64,000 nt of DNA from Chitinophaga pinensis (GTDB lineage: Bacteria; Bacteroidota; Bacteroidia; Chitinophagales; Chitinophagaceae), in assembly GCA_945878115.1 (NCBI GenBank), contig CAMDVD010000012.1, positions 1 to 64,000 on the forward strand, written 5' to 3'. The translations under genes and the position numbers were made by a program. The notes beneath the pieces are model-generated. The model had not been told where the DNA came from, did not search any database, and saw only the letters and a list, made by a program, of their open reading frames with translations. This document shows, piece by piece, positions 1 through 8,519 of this stretch; the stretch's first letter is position 1, and each line of letters opens with the position of its first letter.

Positions 1-240
1 AAGAATTTAGTAAAGCCATTCAATTTAAATCAATTTGAATACATCTGGCATTTGAAATCTGAAATACCAAAATAATCAACAAACGCAAAAGTATTTTACT
101 GATTTTCATTGTCATAAAGTTTAGTGGAAATAATCTGTCTTGAACCAAAAATAACCATTCATTTTCAATTTGTAGAAGGCGAAATCCCAAAGGGGAAATT
201 CTAAATCTTCAAATTCCAAAATCTAAATACTTACTACTTT

Positions 241-906
241 TTACTTTCGACTCTCTACTAACTTCTCTGCTACCATCAAATCCAACGGTGTCGTTATCTT
301 GAAATTTGCAACTTCTCCTTCCACTAAATGGATAATATTTCCATGTGCTTCATATACGCTTGCATCATCTGTAAAACCTTCATCAAATGCTTGCTGATAA
401 GCCATTTGAAGTTTGGCTAAGTTAAATGTTTGTGGTGTTTGAATTGCCTTTAATTCGCTTCGAGGAATGATTTCACTTTCGCCATCATCATCAATTCTTC
501 GGATACTGTCTTGCACATCAATACAAGGAATGGCATTGCCAAATTGAAACGCATTTTCATAACAACGATGTAATAATCTGTCGCTCACAAATGGTCGTAC
601 TGCATCATGAATCAACACAATGCCATCATTTGGTAAAAGAGCCAAGCCATTTTTTACTGACTCAAATCGACTTGAACCACCACTAGCAATTTGAATAGTA
701 TTGTTGAAATATTCTTTTAATTTTTCAGCATAAGCTTCATGTGCTGCCGATAACACAACAATGATTTTTATATCTGGAAATACAAATTGCATTTTTTCTA
801 TCGCATAATAGAGAATCGGTTTTCCAGCTAATTCTAAAAATTGTTTGGGTATACTATTTTGCATCCGAATGCCAGAACCAGCTGCTACAATAATTGCGTA
901 AACCAT
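241..906 (-). CDS. ispD: 2-C-methyl-D-erythritol 4-phosphate cytidylyltransferase (IspD)
   Basis: This cytosolic enzyme joins CTP to methylerythritol 4-phosphate in the non-mevalonate isoprenoid pathway. The 221-residue length fits the family. The N-terminal nucleotide-binding loop AAGSGIRM (residues 8-15) is followed by PKQF (20-23). The HDAVRP motif lies at 100-105, DDAS at about 170-173, and the C-terminal ITTPLDL is typical of IspD. It is monocistronic here. A TATATTTG promoter box sits only about 5 bases before the ATG, so the message is probably leaderless. Identity is certain from the motifs. Confidence 0.97.
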   Translation of the reverse strand: MVYAIIVAAGSGIRMQNSIPKQFLELAGKPILYYAIEKMQFVFPDIKIIVVLSAAHEAYAEKLKEYFNNTIQIASGGSSRFESVKNGLALLPNDGIVLIHDAVRPFVSDRLLHRCYENAFQFGNAIPCIDVQDSIRRIDDDGESEIIPRSELKAIQTPQTFNLAKLQMAYQQAFDEGFTDDASVYEAHGNIIHLVEGEVANFKITTPLDLMVAEKLVESRK

Positions 907-910
907 TTTT

Positions 911-918
911 CAAATATA
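911..918 (-). promoter_or_regulatory. Bacteroidota -7 box before ispD
   Basis: On the minus strand this reads TATATTTG, matching the Bacteroidota sigma-A box TAnnTTTG. Its last base is 5 nt from the ispD ATG (906), which implies a leaderless or nearly leaderless mRNA. Confidence 0.65.
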
Positions 919-1015
919 AAAAAAGATTAGAAGGGATGAAATAAAAATTGATAAACAAAAAATGTGAAGTAAAAAAAGGACCAATAAATAATATTTGAAA
1001 CAAGTACTCCCATTT

Positions 1016-1080
1016 ATGACCATTTAGAGTAGGAGTTTGTAGCTCCCTTCTCCTAAAGGAGAAGGGTTGGGGATGAGGTT
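1016..1080 (+). repeat. Dispersed hairpin repeat, copy 1
   Basis: A roughly 65-bp element with a perfect 10-bp stem: CCCTTCTCCT at 1045-1054 and AGGAGAAGGG at 1057-1066. It is followed by TTGGGGATGAGG. A second copy, same orientation and nearly identical outside the loop, lies at 35717-35783. Neither copy contains a gene. It sits in the spacer between the 3' end of the Gre-like gene and ispD, so it may also act as a transcription end or be a small mobile repeat. Confidence 0.75.
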
Positions 1081-1128
1081 TTACAAAGTAATTTCTTCAT
1101 TGAAATTGAATATGACCGATCAAATAAT

Positions 1129-1578
1129 CTATTGAATCTCTTCAATGATATGCTGAATACCATTTACTTCTATCGTTTCGCCAATTGCTTTACCCATCAA
1201 TTTTTCACCCAAAGGCGATTTTGGCGAAATAGCAATGATGCTTTGATTGTCTATCGTTATTTTGGGTAAAGCAACACCCATAAAAAAAACACCTTTACTT
1301 GTCTTTACCAAGCTGCCACTGCTTACTACTGTATGGTTTGTAGCGATATCAATTTGTAAAAAAACCGTTTTATGATCTACCGCATCATACAGATGTTGTG
1401 CTATTCGGCTTTGTTCTAATTGCAACATAGACAGCGCCGTTTCATGTTTATCGCCGGCTGTACTTTTATTCTCATTCATTACACTAATACTCAATTCATC
1501 CAATGTAAATTGAAAGGCATCAATTCTCTCATTGAGCAATTGCAGAAATTGTTGATATACTTGTTGTTTAAAAGTCAT
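1129..1578 (-). CDS. GreA/GreB-family transcript cleavage-like factor
   Basis: The 149-residue protein has the two-part Gre layout: an N-terminal helical hairpin (about 5-75) and a C-terminal FKBP-like domain (about 80-149) containing SPLGEKLMGKAIGETIEV, the Gre C-terminal signature. Acidic residues D43 and E46 lie in the hairpin, close to the catalytic D41/E44 of E. coli GreA, so RNA-cleavage stimulation is plausible. It begins one base after the stop of the BaiN-like gene and shares its promoter. It lacks the canonical GreA tip wording, so it may be a divergent Gre paralogue rather than GreA itself. Confidence 0.8.
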   Translation of the reverse strand: MTFKQQVYQQFLQLLNERIDAFQFTLDELSISVMNENKSTAGDKHETALSMLQLEQSRIAQHLYDAVDHKTVFLQIDIATNHTVVSSGSLVKTSKGVFFMGVALPKITIDNQSIIAISPKSPLGEKLMGKAIGETIEVNGIQHIIEEIQ

Positions 1579-1579
1579 T

Positions 1580-2806
1580 TTAGTTCATATTTTTTGTAAT
1601 ACCATTCGCTGCAAGATAGCCACTTGTCCATGCATGTTGAAAATTAAATCCACCTGTGATTCCATCCACATCCATAATTTCTCCTGCAAAAAATAAATTC
1701 GGTAACAATTTGCTTTCCATCGTAGAAGCATCTATTTCATTGAGTTTGATGCCTCCGCAAGTTACGAATTCTTCTTTGAAAGTAGTCTTCCCTTTTACTT
1801 CAAGTTCATGTGCAGTCAAATGATGCATCAGTTTATTTTGTTCCTTCGTTTGTAATTCACCCCATTTAGTTTTTGGATCAATGGTGCAAGAAGTTAGAAT
1901 ATAATCCCAAAGTCTGTTCGGCAAACCAAATGGATTTTTATTTCCCAATACATTAGACGATTGCGTATTTCGAATAGTATTCCATGTGGATCTTAATTCA
2001 CTTTCTGGCAGATTAATCCAATTGATAGCAATCTGAAAATGATATTCTTTTTGTGCTAATTCGCGCGCGCCCCATGCCGATAATCGTAGTATGGCTGGTC
2101 CGCTTAATCCCCAATGCGTAATTAAAACGGCGCCTTGTTCTTGCAACTTACTCCCAATTATTTTTACACTGGCATTCGGAGTGGTTAATCCCATGAGCTC
2201 ATGTAAATTTTTATTTGGGCAATTAAAAGTAAATAAAGAAGGCACTGGATTTTCAATGGTGTGACCAAGATCTGTAAGCCAATGATATTGCTCTATTTTT
2301 GGAAAACCACCTGTAGCAACTACTACAAAATCAGTTTCCATAACTTCCTTATTTTTAAGTTCAATTCTAAATCCTTGCTTCGTTTTTTGTATGGACTCCA
2401 CACTGGTTTTTAGTTGCAAATGAATCCCATATTTACTTACTTCTTTGAGTAAACAATCGATGATGGTTTGTGACGTATCGGTACTTGGAAACATACGCCC
2501 ATCCGCTTCTGTCTTCAATATAATTCCTTTGTTGCGAAACCATTCCATGGTATTTGTGGTGGTAAAATAAGCAAATGCTTTCTTTAAAAAGCTTGCCCCT
2601 CGAGGATATTTTTTTACCAATTCGGCATTTGAAAAGCAAGCATGAGTAACGTTGCAACGACCACCACCACTGACTTTTACCTTCTGTAAAACATTTGCTT
2701 GTTTTTCAATTATGGTAATAGATAAACTTGGGTTGTTATGCGCAGCTTCAATTGCACAAAAAAAGCCGGCTGCACCACCACCAATAATTACTAATTTTTT
2801 AGACAC
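1580..2806 (-). CDS. BaiN/HI0933-family NAD(P)/FAD-dependent oxidoreductase
   Basis: A flavoprotein of the HI0933/YhiN/BaiN family. The N-terminal dinucleotide-binding loop IIGGGAAGFFCA, the GGGRCNVTH motif near residue 45-55, and the C-terminal AGEIMDVDGITGGFNFQHAWTSGY are diagnostic. The substrate is unknown for most members. The GTG at 2806 is chosen because the longer frame would start with TTG and run through a TATATTTG promoter box at 2811-2818. From GTG the protein starts with the Rossmann strand, as family members do. The Gre-like gene follows with a one-base gap, so the two form an operon. Confidence 0.92.
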   Translation of the reverse strand: MSKKLVIIGGGAAGFFCAIEAAHNNPSLSITIIEKQANVLQKVKVSGGGRCNVTHACFSNAELVKKYPRGASFLKKAFAYFTTTNTMEWFRNKGIILKTEADGRMFPSTDTSQTIIDCLLKEVSKYGIHLQLKTSVESIQKTKQGFRIELKNKEVMETDFVVVATGGFPKIEQYHWLTDLGHTIENPVPSLFTFNCPNKNLHELMGLTTPNASVKIIGSKLQEQGAVLITHWGLSGPAILRLSAWGARELAQKEYHFQIAINWINLPESELRSTWNTIRNTQSSNVLGNKNPFGLPNRLWDYILTSCTIDPKTKWGELQTKEQNKLMHHLTAHELEVKGKTTFKEEFVTCGGIKLNEIDASTMESKLLPNLFFAGEIMDVDGITGGFNFQHAWTSGYLAANGITKNMN

Positions 2807-2810
2807 TGCA

Positions 2811-2818
2811 CAAATATA
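2811..2818 (-). promoter_or_regulatory. Bacteroidota -7 box before the BaiN-gre operon
   Basis: TATATTTG on the minus strand, ending 5 nt before the GTG at 2806. The spacing is the same as at ispD. The overlap of this box with the longer reading frame argues against an upstream start. Confidence 0.6.
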
Positions 2819-2867
2819 ATTAAACGACAGAATAGCCAAGTTCTAAAGTTTTTTTTATATTTACTGC

Positions 2868-3500
2868 ATGAAAAATAGCCTTCTACTGATTAGCCTTATT
2901 TTCTTGTCCATTGGAACTTATGCGACTAAATTAGGACCAGATATAGGTATCGGATTTAAGGCTGGTTTGAATGTCAATAAATTGGTTGGCGTTGGCATTA
3001 AAAATAATTATGCAACAGATCCACATGCTGGTCTTTTTCTTTTTATCAATAAAAATAGATTTGGTGTGCAAATAGAAACGATTTGGACACAAAATAATAT
3101 CACCACAGACTCTAGCTTTTATGGCTTGTATCATCAATTTTATGATCAAGCAAAAGATAGTTTGAAAGCGGGTAGTTTTAGATTTTCTGTTATTTCTATT
3201 CCTTTATTTTTGAACCTCAAATTGACTTCCAAATTTTGGATACAGTTCGGTCCGCAATTCGATGCAACCGTTGGTATGACAGATAAAAATCACATTTTAA
3301 AAAGTGGGCAACAAATATTAGCTGCTAATCATTATAATTTTGTTGGTGGATTTTGGTATCAGTTTGGAGAACTAACGTCTTCTATAAAATTAAATGCAGG
3401 AGCTCGTTTTTTATCTGGACTTTCGGACATGAATAATTTAGCTTTTAATTCAGATTGGAAAAATAAAGTGATTCAATTGCATATTGGGGTAAATTTTTAA
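2868..3500 (+). CDS. Outer membrane beta-barrel protein (PorT-like)
   Basis: A 210-residue protein with a signal peptide (about 1-19, ending TYAT) followed by alternating amphipathic beta strands and a C-terminal sequence ending in hydrophobic residues (LHIGVNF), as in outer membrane beta-barrels. The opening GIGFKAGLNVNKL is typical of the PorT-type barrels common in Bacteroidota. Function cannot be told from sequence. A TATATTTA box at 2856-2863 lies 5 bases before the ATG. It is divergent from the BaiN operon and followed at about 100 bp by a T9SS cargo gene. Confidence 0.8.
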   Translation: MKNSLLLISLIFLSIGTYATKLGPDIGIGFKAGLNVNKLVGVGIKNNYATDPHAGLFLFINKNRFGVQIETIWTQNNITTDSSFYGLYHQFYDQAKDSLKAGSFRFSVISIPLFLNLKLTSKFWIQFGPQFDATVGMTDKNHILKSGQQILAANHYNFVGGFWYQFGELTSSIKLNAGARFLSGLSDMNNLAFNSDWKNKVIQLHIGVNF

Positions 3501-3604
3501 GGGGAAAGTAATATAAGTCGTAGCTGCTTTCGGTAAGAACGCAAGGAAGCAAAGTTTTAAAATTCCATGTTATAAAATTTGTACATTTATAAAAAATAAA
3601 AAGC

Positions 3605-5230
3605 ATGTACAAGTTTTTTTCTACTCTACTATTGCTCATGATTTCTGTTACATTGTATGCACAACCAAATATTACACGAAGTATTTACTTCAAAGAAAAA
3701 CAATGTTTAGGCTATAAAAATTATATAGTGAAAGCAGTGCAACATAGTGGTGGCAGTGTATTTGGTCTAATGCCTTTCGACTACCCACCGCCTTCTTCAG
3801 ATGTAGATACTAAATTATACAAATTAAATAATCAGCTAGATACAGTATGGACTAAGAAATATGGAGGAAGCAATAAAGATGATGCGGAATTCATTTATGA
3901 ATTACCAAATGGTCATTTGCTAATTTGTGGTACTACAAATAGTAAAGATGGAGATGTATTTTATGGGCATGCTTATTCGGCACAAGAAATTTGGTTAATG
4001 GAAGTGGACACGATGGGTACAATAATAAAAGGCAGAACCTTTGGCGGAAGTAATGGTAGTGGTTTGTGGAATGTGATGGTCAGTAGTGATGGTAAGATTT
4101 ATATGTGTGGTACAACACTGGCGAATGATTATGATTTTACACATGTTAATTTTGGCACATTCGATTCAGATGCTTGGATAGCCAAATTAGATACGGCATT
4201 TAATTTAATTTGGGTGAAAGCTTTTACAGGAAATAGTTATGAAGCAGCTACAGCAATAGAAGAAGTAAGTTCAAATCGGCTTATCATAGGTATAACTACA
4301 GAGGCTACAAATGCTGAAATGGCAGGTACTCAAGCAAAAGGTCGAGATGATTTATTAGCAATGTATATAGATAGTAGTGGTAATGAGATTTGGAAAAAAA
4401 GGTATGGTGGGAAAGGCGCTGATGGAGCGGGAAAAATATGTGTAGATACTTTTTCTAAGACTATTTTTTTTGTAGGTCCTAGCCGTTCTGGTGAGGGTGA
4501 TATTACCTACCATACCAGCACTTGGAGTAATTTTCCAAATGATTCATTTAATTATAATCGGGATTGTTGGATTTTGAAAATGGATACATTGGGTACGATT
4601 TTAGGATCTAAAGTCTATGGAGTAATATACTCTCCGTATGGTGATTTATTTATTACAGATGCCATATTGTATCAAGGAAATATTTGGGTAATAGCTTATT
4701 CCCCAGGTGGCGATGGTGATATGGCGCCCGATAACGATGGACCTTATGACAATGGTTGGATAGCAATGATAGACACAAGCCAGACAAAATTAATAGGAGC
4801 GTATACCATTACAGGCATTAATGATGATTATCTTAGAGATTTTTTTATCTACAATAATTCCTTAGCTATTGGTGGTTTTTCATACTCCTATAACTTTAGT
4901 TGCGATACCATAAGTGATTTTGGTTTCATACTTAATGTAGGAGATGCACCACTTGGTATAAATGAAATAGATAAAGGAAATAATGCGGATATCTTTACTC
5001 TTTATCCCAATCCTTCTGATAAGGCAGTGCATATAAAACTGAATGAAAAATATAAATCAGAAAAATACGTGCTACATATTTATACTGCAGAAGGTCAGAA
5101 TATTATGAGTCAAAAAGGAAATGCAGAAACCGTAAGTTTGGATTGTAGTATGTGGGTTACAGGAACTTATTTTGTAACTATAGAATTAGGGAGTGGGATA
5201 AAAGAAACGGTGTCGTTTAATAAATTATAA
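3605..5230 (+). CDS. Secreted protein with T9SS C-terminal sorting domain
   Basis: A 541-residue exported protein. The signal peptide spans about 1-19 (ending TLYAQ). The body has repeated short blocks such as WTKKYGGSNKDDAEF and WKKRYGGKGADGAG, each followed by polar D-rich segments. They resemble the beta-propeller-like repeats of surface proteins with no assigned enzyme activity. The C-terminal 75 residues begin LYPNPSDKAVHI and end with a GTYFVTIELGSG.ETVSF pattern, a type A Por sorting domain, so export by the type IX system and surface anchoring or release are expected. No catalytic motif was seen. Confidence 0.85.
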   Translation: MYKFFSTLLLLMISVTLYAQPNITRSIYFKEKQCLGYKNYIVKAVQHSGGSVFGLMPFDYPPPSSDVDTKLYKLNNQLDTVWTKKYGGSNKDDAEFIYELPNGHLLICGTTNSKDGDVFYGHAYSAQEIWLMEVDTMGTIIKGRTFGGSNGSGLWNVMVSSDGKIYMCGTTLANDYDFTHVNFGTFDSDAWIAKLDTAFNLIWVKAFTGNSYEAATAIEEVSSNRLIIGITTEATNAEMAGTQAKGRDDLLAMYIDSSGNEIWKKRYGGKGADGAGKICVDTFSKTIFFVGPSRSGEGDITYHTSTWSNFPNDSFNYNRDCWILKMDTLGTILGSKVYGVIYSPYGDLFITDAILYQGNIWVIAYSPGGDGDMAPDNDGPYDNGWIAMIDTSQTKLIGAYTITGINDDYLRDFFIYNNSLAIGGFSYSYNFSCDTISDFGFILNVGDAPLGINEIDKGNNADIFTLYPNPSDKAVHIKLNEKYKSEKYVLHIYTAEGQNIMSQKGNAETVSLDCSMWVTGTYFVTIELGSGIKETVSFNKL

Positions 5231-5378
5231 ATGAAAATCGAAAGTTTCGAGTATAAATTATTCATTCAATATATAGCTTACAGAGTTTTATGGGTACTTA
5301 CTTCTCCTGAAATTTTCTATCTTCCATTGATTCGATTCTCTAATAAGTCACATCGACTGTTCTGTTAATAGTAAATCC

Positions 5379-5678
5379 TTATTCAATAATTATTTCCAAT
5401 TTCAATGGGTCTTGTCTGCTATCCCAAAAATCAAGTATTCTTATTCTATTGCCATCAATGCGATAAATCAAAAAGTAGTGCAAAATAATTTCTACTCGCG
5501 TATCTAATCTATCTGTAGGTTTACCTATTTGTGGGAAAACTGTAATCGTATTTATTGCTTCACCAATAAGTCTACGAAGTTTTAAGCTATAGGCCGTTGA
5601 CTGATTATTCGAATTCCAATATTTGAAAATTTCATTTCTATTCCTGATCGCGGTTTTTGACCAAACTACTTTAACCAT
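5379..5678 (-). CDS. RelE/ParE-family toxin
   Basis: A 99-residue protein with the RelE/ParE fold pattern: VVWSKTAIRNRNEIFKYW at the start, then IGEAINTITVFPQIGKPTDRLDTRVEIILHYFLIYRIDGNRIRILDFWDSRQDP. The last part is the characteristic ParE C-terminal strand with R and D/H residues. Members act as mRNA interferases or gyrase poisons; sequence alone does not say which. It overlaps the antitoxin gene by 13 bases, typical of a type II pair. Unlike the two VapC-like toxins near 42.5-43.6 kb it is intact. Confidence 0.88.
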   Translation of the reverse strand: MVKVVWSKTAIRNRNEIFKYWNSNNQSTAYSLKLRRLIGEAINTITVFPQIGKPTDRLDTRVEIILHYFLIYRIDGNRIRILDFWDSRQDPLKLEIIIE

Positions 5679-5899
5679 TCATCTAAGTCTTTTTCTGATT
5701 GCTCATGTGTCACAAAATCTCCCTTATCCATTTCCAAATCAATTGCGTCTAAGGAAGCTCTTTGCAATTTACTAAAAACATACCCTTTTTTTTCTACACT
5801 AGGCGTTTGAAGAATCCTATATGCTTCTTCAAGTATCCTATCGTCATTCACTTCATTCACTTTATCAATGATACTTTTTTTTATTTCAGTGATAGTCAT
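5666..5899 (-). CDS. Antitoxin of the RelE/ParE module
   Basis: A 77-residue acidic, helical protein directly upstream of, and overlapping, the toxin. It begins MTITEIKKSIIDKVNEVNDDRILEE and ends in a polar tail (EQSEKDLDEWLK) of the kind that wraps the toxin. The wording resembles the small Bacteroidota antitoxins partnered with RelE/ParE toxins. It probably also represses the pair. A specific subfamily could not be assigned. Confidence 0.8.
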   Translation of the reverse strand: MTITEIKKSIIDKVNEVNDDRILEEAYRILQTPSVEKKGYVFSKLQRASLDAIDLEMDKGDFVTHEQSEKDLDEWLK

Positions 5900-6020
5900 A
5901 AAAATATTTTATCAAACTTAATGAAAAATTTTGAAATGGACATTAAATTATTGTCTGGTTTACACTCAGCAAAACATACTTATCTCAATAAAATATGGAA
6001 AGACATCCATCCCAAATCAC

Positions 6021-7235
6021 CTACGCAACAGCCTTATTCACTAGTTCCGCAGCCTCACTCAAGAGAATAGCGCTTTGCACTTTTAAGCCTGATTCTTCAA
6101 TTAATTTTTTAGCAGCTTCGGCATTGGTTCCTTGTAAACGTACAATAACTGGTACACGAATTTCACCAATAGCATGATAGGCATCTACAACACCTTGTGC
6201 TACACGATCGCAACGCACGATACCACCGAAAATATTAATTAATATGGCCTTTACATTCGGGTCTTTTAAAATAATTCGGAACCCAGCTTCAACGGTTGTA
6301 GCATTTGCTCCACCGCCTACATCCAAGAAATTTGCAGGTTCACCACCACTCAATTTAATCATGTCCATAGTCGCCATTGCTAAGCCTGCACCATTTACCA
6401 TACAACCAACATTGCCATCTAATTTTACATAATTTAAATTGCTATCACTCGCTTCCACTTCTGTAGGATCTTCTTCTGATTTATCTCTTAGCTCAACTAA
6501 ATCTTTATGACGAATAAGTGCATTGTCTTCCAAATTCATTTTGCAATCCACCGCAAGTATTTTATCATCGCTCGATTTGAATAGTGGATTGATTTCCAAC
6601 ATATCGCAATCTAAGCCAATAAAAGCTTTATATAAATTCGTTACAAATTGAATACAATTTTTAAATGCTTCTCCTTGAAGTCCTAAATTAAAAGCAATTT
6701 TTCGTGCTTGAAAAGGTTGCAACATACTGCCTGGATTAATCCATTCTTTGAAAATCTTTTCAGGTGTATTATGTGCTACATCTTCAATATTCATACCGCC
6801 TTCTGTGCTATACATGAAGACATATTTTTTAGTCGTTCGATCTAATAAAATAGAAAGATAAAATTCTTTCGTTGGATTTGGTCCATCATAATAGGCATCT
6901 TCAGCTACAAAAAGTCGATTTACTTTTTTACCTTGATTGCCCGTTTGAATAGTTACCAAGGTATTGCCCAACATGTTACCAGCCACAGTTGTCGCTAGTT
7001 CCAAGCTTTTCACTACTTGCACACCATGTTGTTCTGGCACTTCAATATAAGTTCCTTTTCCTCTGCCACCTGCATGGATTTGTGCTTTGATTACGACAAA
7101 TTTAGAATTTGTTTTTTCACTGGTTGCAGTGTATGCTGCAGCAACTTCTTCTACCGTAGTGCAGACAATTCCATTTTGTACAGGTACATTGTATTTCTTC
7201 AATAATTCTTTGGCTTGATATTCGTGTAAGTTCAT
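6021..7235 (-). CDS. sucC: Succinyl-CoA ligase (ADP-forming) subunit beta
   Basis: The beta subunit carries the ATP-grasp domain of succinyl-CoA synthetase, which makes ATP from succinyl-CoA in the TCA cycle. At 404 residues it is normal in size. MNLHEYQAKELLKKYNVPV opens the protein, the ATP-grasp loop QIHAGGRGKG is at about 52-61, and LDVGGGAN and INIFGGIVRCD lie in the C-terminal flavodoxin-like part. The alpha subunit (sucD) is not in the window, which is usual in Bacteroidota. A TATGTTTG box precedes it. Confidence 0.97.
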   Translation of the reverse strand: MNLHEYQAKELLKKYNVPVQNGIVCTTVEEVAAAYTATSEKTNSKFVVIKAQIHAGGRGKGTYIEVPEQHGVQVVKSLELATTVAGNMLGNTLVTIQTGNQGKKVNRLFVAEDAYYDGPNPTKEFYLSILLDRTTKKYVFMYSTEGGMNIEDVAHNTPEKIFKEWINPGSMLQPFQARKIAFNLGLQGEAFKNCIQFVTNLYKAFIGLDCDMLEINPLFKSSDDKILAVDCKMNLEDNALIRHKDLVELRDKSEEDPTEVEASDSNLNYVKLDGNVGCMVNGAGLAMATMDMIKLSGGEPANFLDVGGGANATTVEAGFRIILKDPNVKAILINIFGGIVRCDRVAQGVVDAYHAIGEIRVPVIVRLQGTNAEAAKKLIEESGLKVQSAILLSEAAELVNKAVA

Positions 7236-7254
7236 ATTCGTTTTAAAAGTTGTG

Positions 7255-7262
7255 CAAACATA
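7255..7262 (-). promoter_or_regulatory. Bacteroidota -7 box before sucC
   Basis: TATGTTTG on the minus strand, ending 20 nt before the sucC ATG at 7235. Confidence 0.55.
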
Positions 7263-7411
7263 GTTTTGAAAAATTTAAAAGACGAAGTTGTTTTGTATTA
7301 TTTTAAGAAATTTAGCCAAAGCAATTTGGAATAGGAGAGTGCAATCACTTTGTTGGATTGTATAAATTACACAGAACTCAGATAGACTTCATGATTTAAC
7401 AATATTCGCCT

Positions 7412-7419
7412 TATATTTG
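7412..7419 (+). promoter_or_regulatory. Bacteroidota -7 box before the WecA-like gene
   Basis: TATATTTG, 11 nt before the ATG at 7431. It probably drives the glycolipid transferase gene. Confidence 0.6.
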
Positions 7420-7430
7420 CTCAACTGTAT

Positions 7431-8483
7431 ATGGATTATACCCTTTTGATATATGTGCTTGGTGCTTTTCTAGCTTCCCTAGTTACGCAATACCTAGTGA
7501 TTGACTTGTCGCATAAAAAAGGAATTTTCATCGACGACCATACTTTAGACCTCCCGCAAAAATTACACAGCGAACCTACACCACGTATAGGCGGCTTGGG
7601 TATTTTTGTTTCGATCCTATTCATGGCAAGAGATTTAGAACTAGGCTTATACATTATACTTTGTATCATTCCTGCTTTTCTTTCCGGATTTTTAGAAGAT
7701 TTATTTGCCAAAATTTCTCCTTTACGACGCTTACTTATCATGAGCGTCTCTGGCTTCATGGCAATCTATTTGATTGATGCCGTTGTTTTAGATTTTGGAA
7801 TTTTTCATGTTCCTTATGTAGTTGGCGTTTTGATTACAATGGTTGCTATTTTAGGATTGATTAATGGTACTAACTTGATTGATGGTTTTAATGGCTTGTC
7901 CTCAGGCGTTTGCTTCCTCATTTTCGCGACTTATTTTATAGTGAGTCTTAAAGTTGGCGATTCTGGAATGGCCTATATTTCCTTGGTATGTATGGCTTCC
8001 TTATTGGGTTTTTTACTTTTTAATTTCCCTTCCGGAAAAATATTTTTAGGCGATGGAGGTGCTTATAGTTTAGGATTTTTATTGGCAGTTATGTCCATCA
8101 TGATTGTCAAAAGAAGTGTGACCCGTGATGATATTCAAGATATCTCCCCATGGTTTGCCTTGGTTAGTTTAATTTATCCAGTTTGGGAAGTCATATTCTC
8201 CTTCACACGCAGAACCTTGGTGCATCGTCAATCCCCACTTCACCCAGATTCCAAACATTTTCATCAGTTGATTTACCGCAGTATTGCCAAACAAAATAAT
8301 CCGTTGACAACCATTTATATTTTTCCTATCGTCATCATATTTAATACACTTGCCATTTATTTTTATAACAACACCACGGCGCTTATTTTGATAACACTGG
8401 TCTTCATTACCTGTTACACCATATTCTATTTTATCTATTCACGTCGAGAATTTTCAGACAATAAGGCTAATAATTTATCTTAA
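7431..8483 (+). CDS. MraY/WecA-family undecaprenyl-phosphate sugar-1-phosphate transferase
   Basis: An integral membrane enzyme that loads a sugar-1-phosphate from a UDP-sugar onto undecaprenyl phosphate, the first step of O-antigen or capsule assembly. It has 350 residues and about ten membrane spans. Family motifs are present: HSEPTPRIGG (46-55), FLEDLFAKISPLRR (about 87-100), NGTNLIDGFNGLSSG (about 144-158), FLGDGGAYSLGF (about 203) and HPDSKHFHQL (about 264), the last being the HIHH-like loop of the family. WecA-type GlcNAc-1-phosphate transfer is likely, but the sugar is not certain. The UDP-sugar dehydrogenase gene follows closely. Confidence 0.9.
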   Translation: MDYTLLIYVLGAFLASLVTQYLVIDLSHKKGIFIDDHTLDLPQKLHSEPTPRIGGLGIFVSILFMARDLELGLYIILCIIPAFLSGFLEDLFAKISPLRRLLIMSVSGFMAIYLIDAVVLDFGIFHVPYVVGVLITMVAILGLINGTNLIDGFNGLSSGVCFLIFATYFIVSLKVGDSGMAYISLVCMASLLGFLLFNFPSGKIFLGDGGAYSLGFLLAVMSIMIVKRSVTRDDIQDISPWFALVSLIYPVWEVIFSFTRRTLVHRQSPLHPDSKHFHQLIYRSIAKQNNPLTTIYIFPIVIIFNTLAIYFYNNTTALILITLVFITCYTIFYFIYSRREFSDNKANNLS

Positions 8484-8488
8484 TTGAA

Positions 8489-8496
8489 TACATTTG
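8489..8496 (+). promoter_or_regulatory. Bacteroidota -7 box before the UDP-sugar dehydrogenase
   Basis: TACATTTG, 23 nt before the ATG at 8520. It overlaps an in-frame TTG (8484) region and supports the ATG at 8520 as the real start. Confidence 0.6.
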
Positions 8497-8519
8497 CGAC
8501 TCCAAAAATTAGAGTCCGT

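Noticed and set aside
1-240. Possible gene end at the left edge
   Set aside because: No frame with recognisable protein in either strand; the stretch is AT-rich spacer with pieces of the ATTCCAAA repeat from about 170.
5762-6070. A 102-codon plus-strand frame opposite the antitoxin and sucC ends
   Set aside because: It lies antisense to two recognisable genes and resembles no protein.
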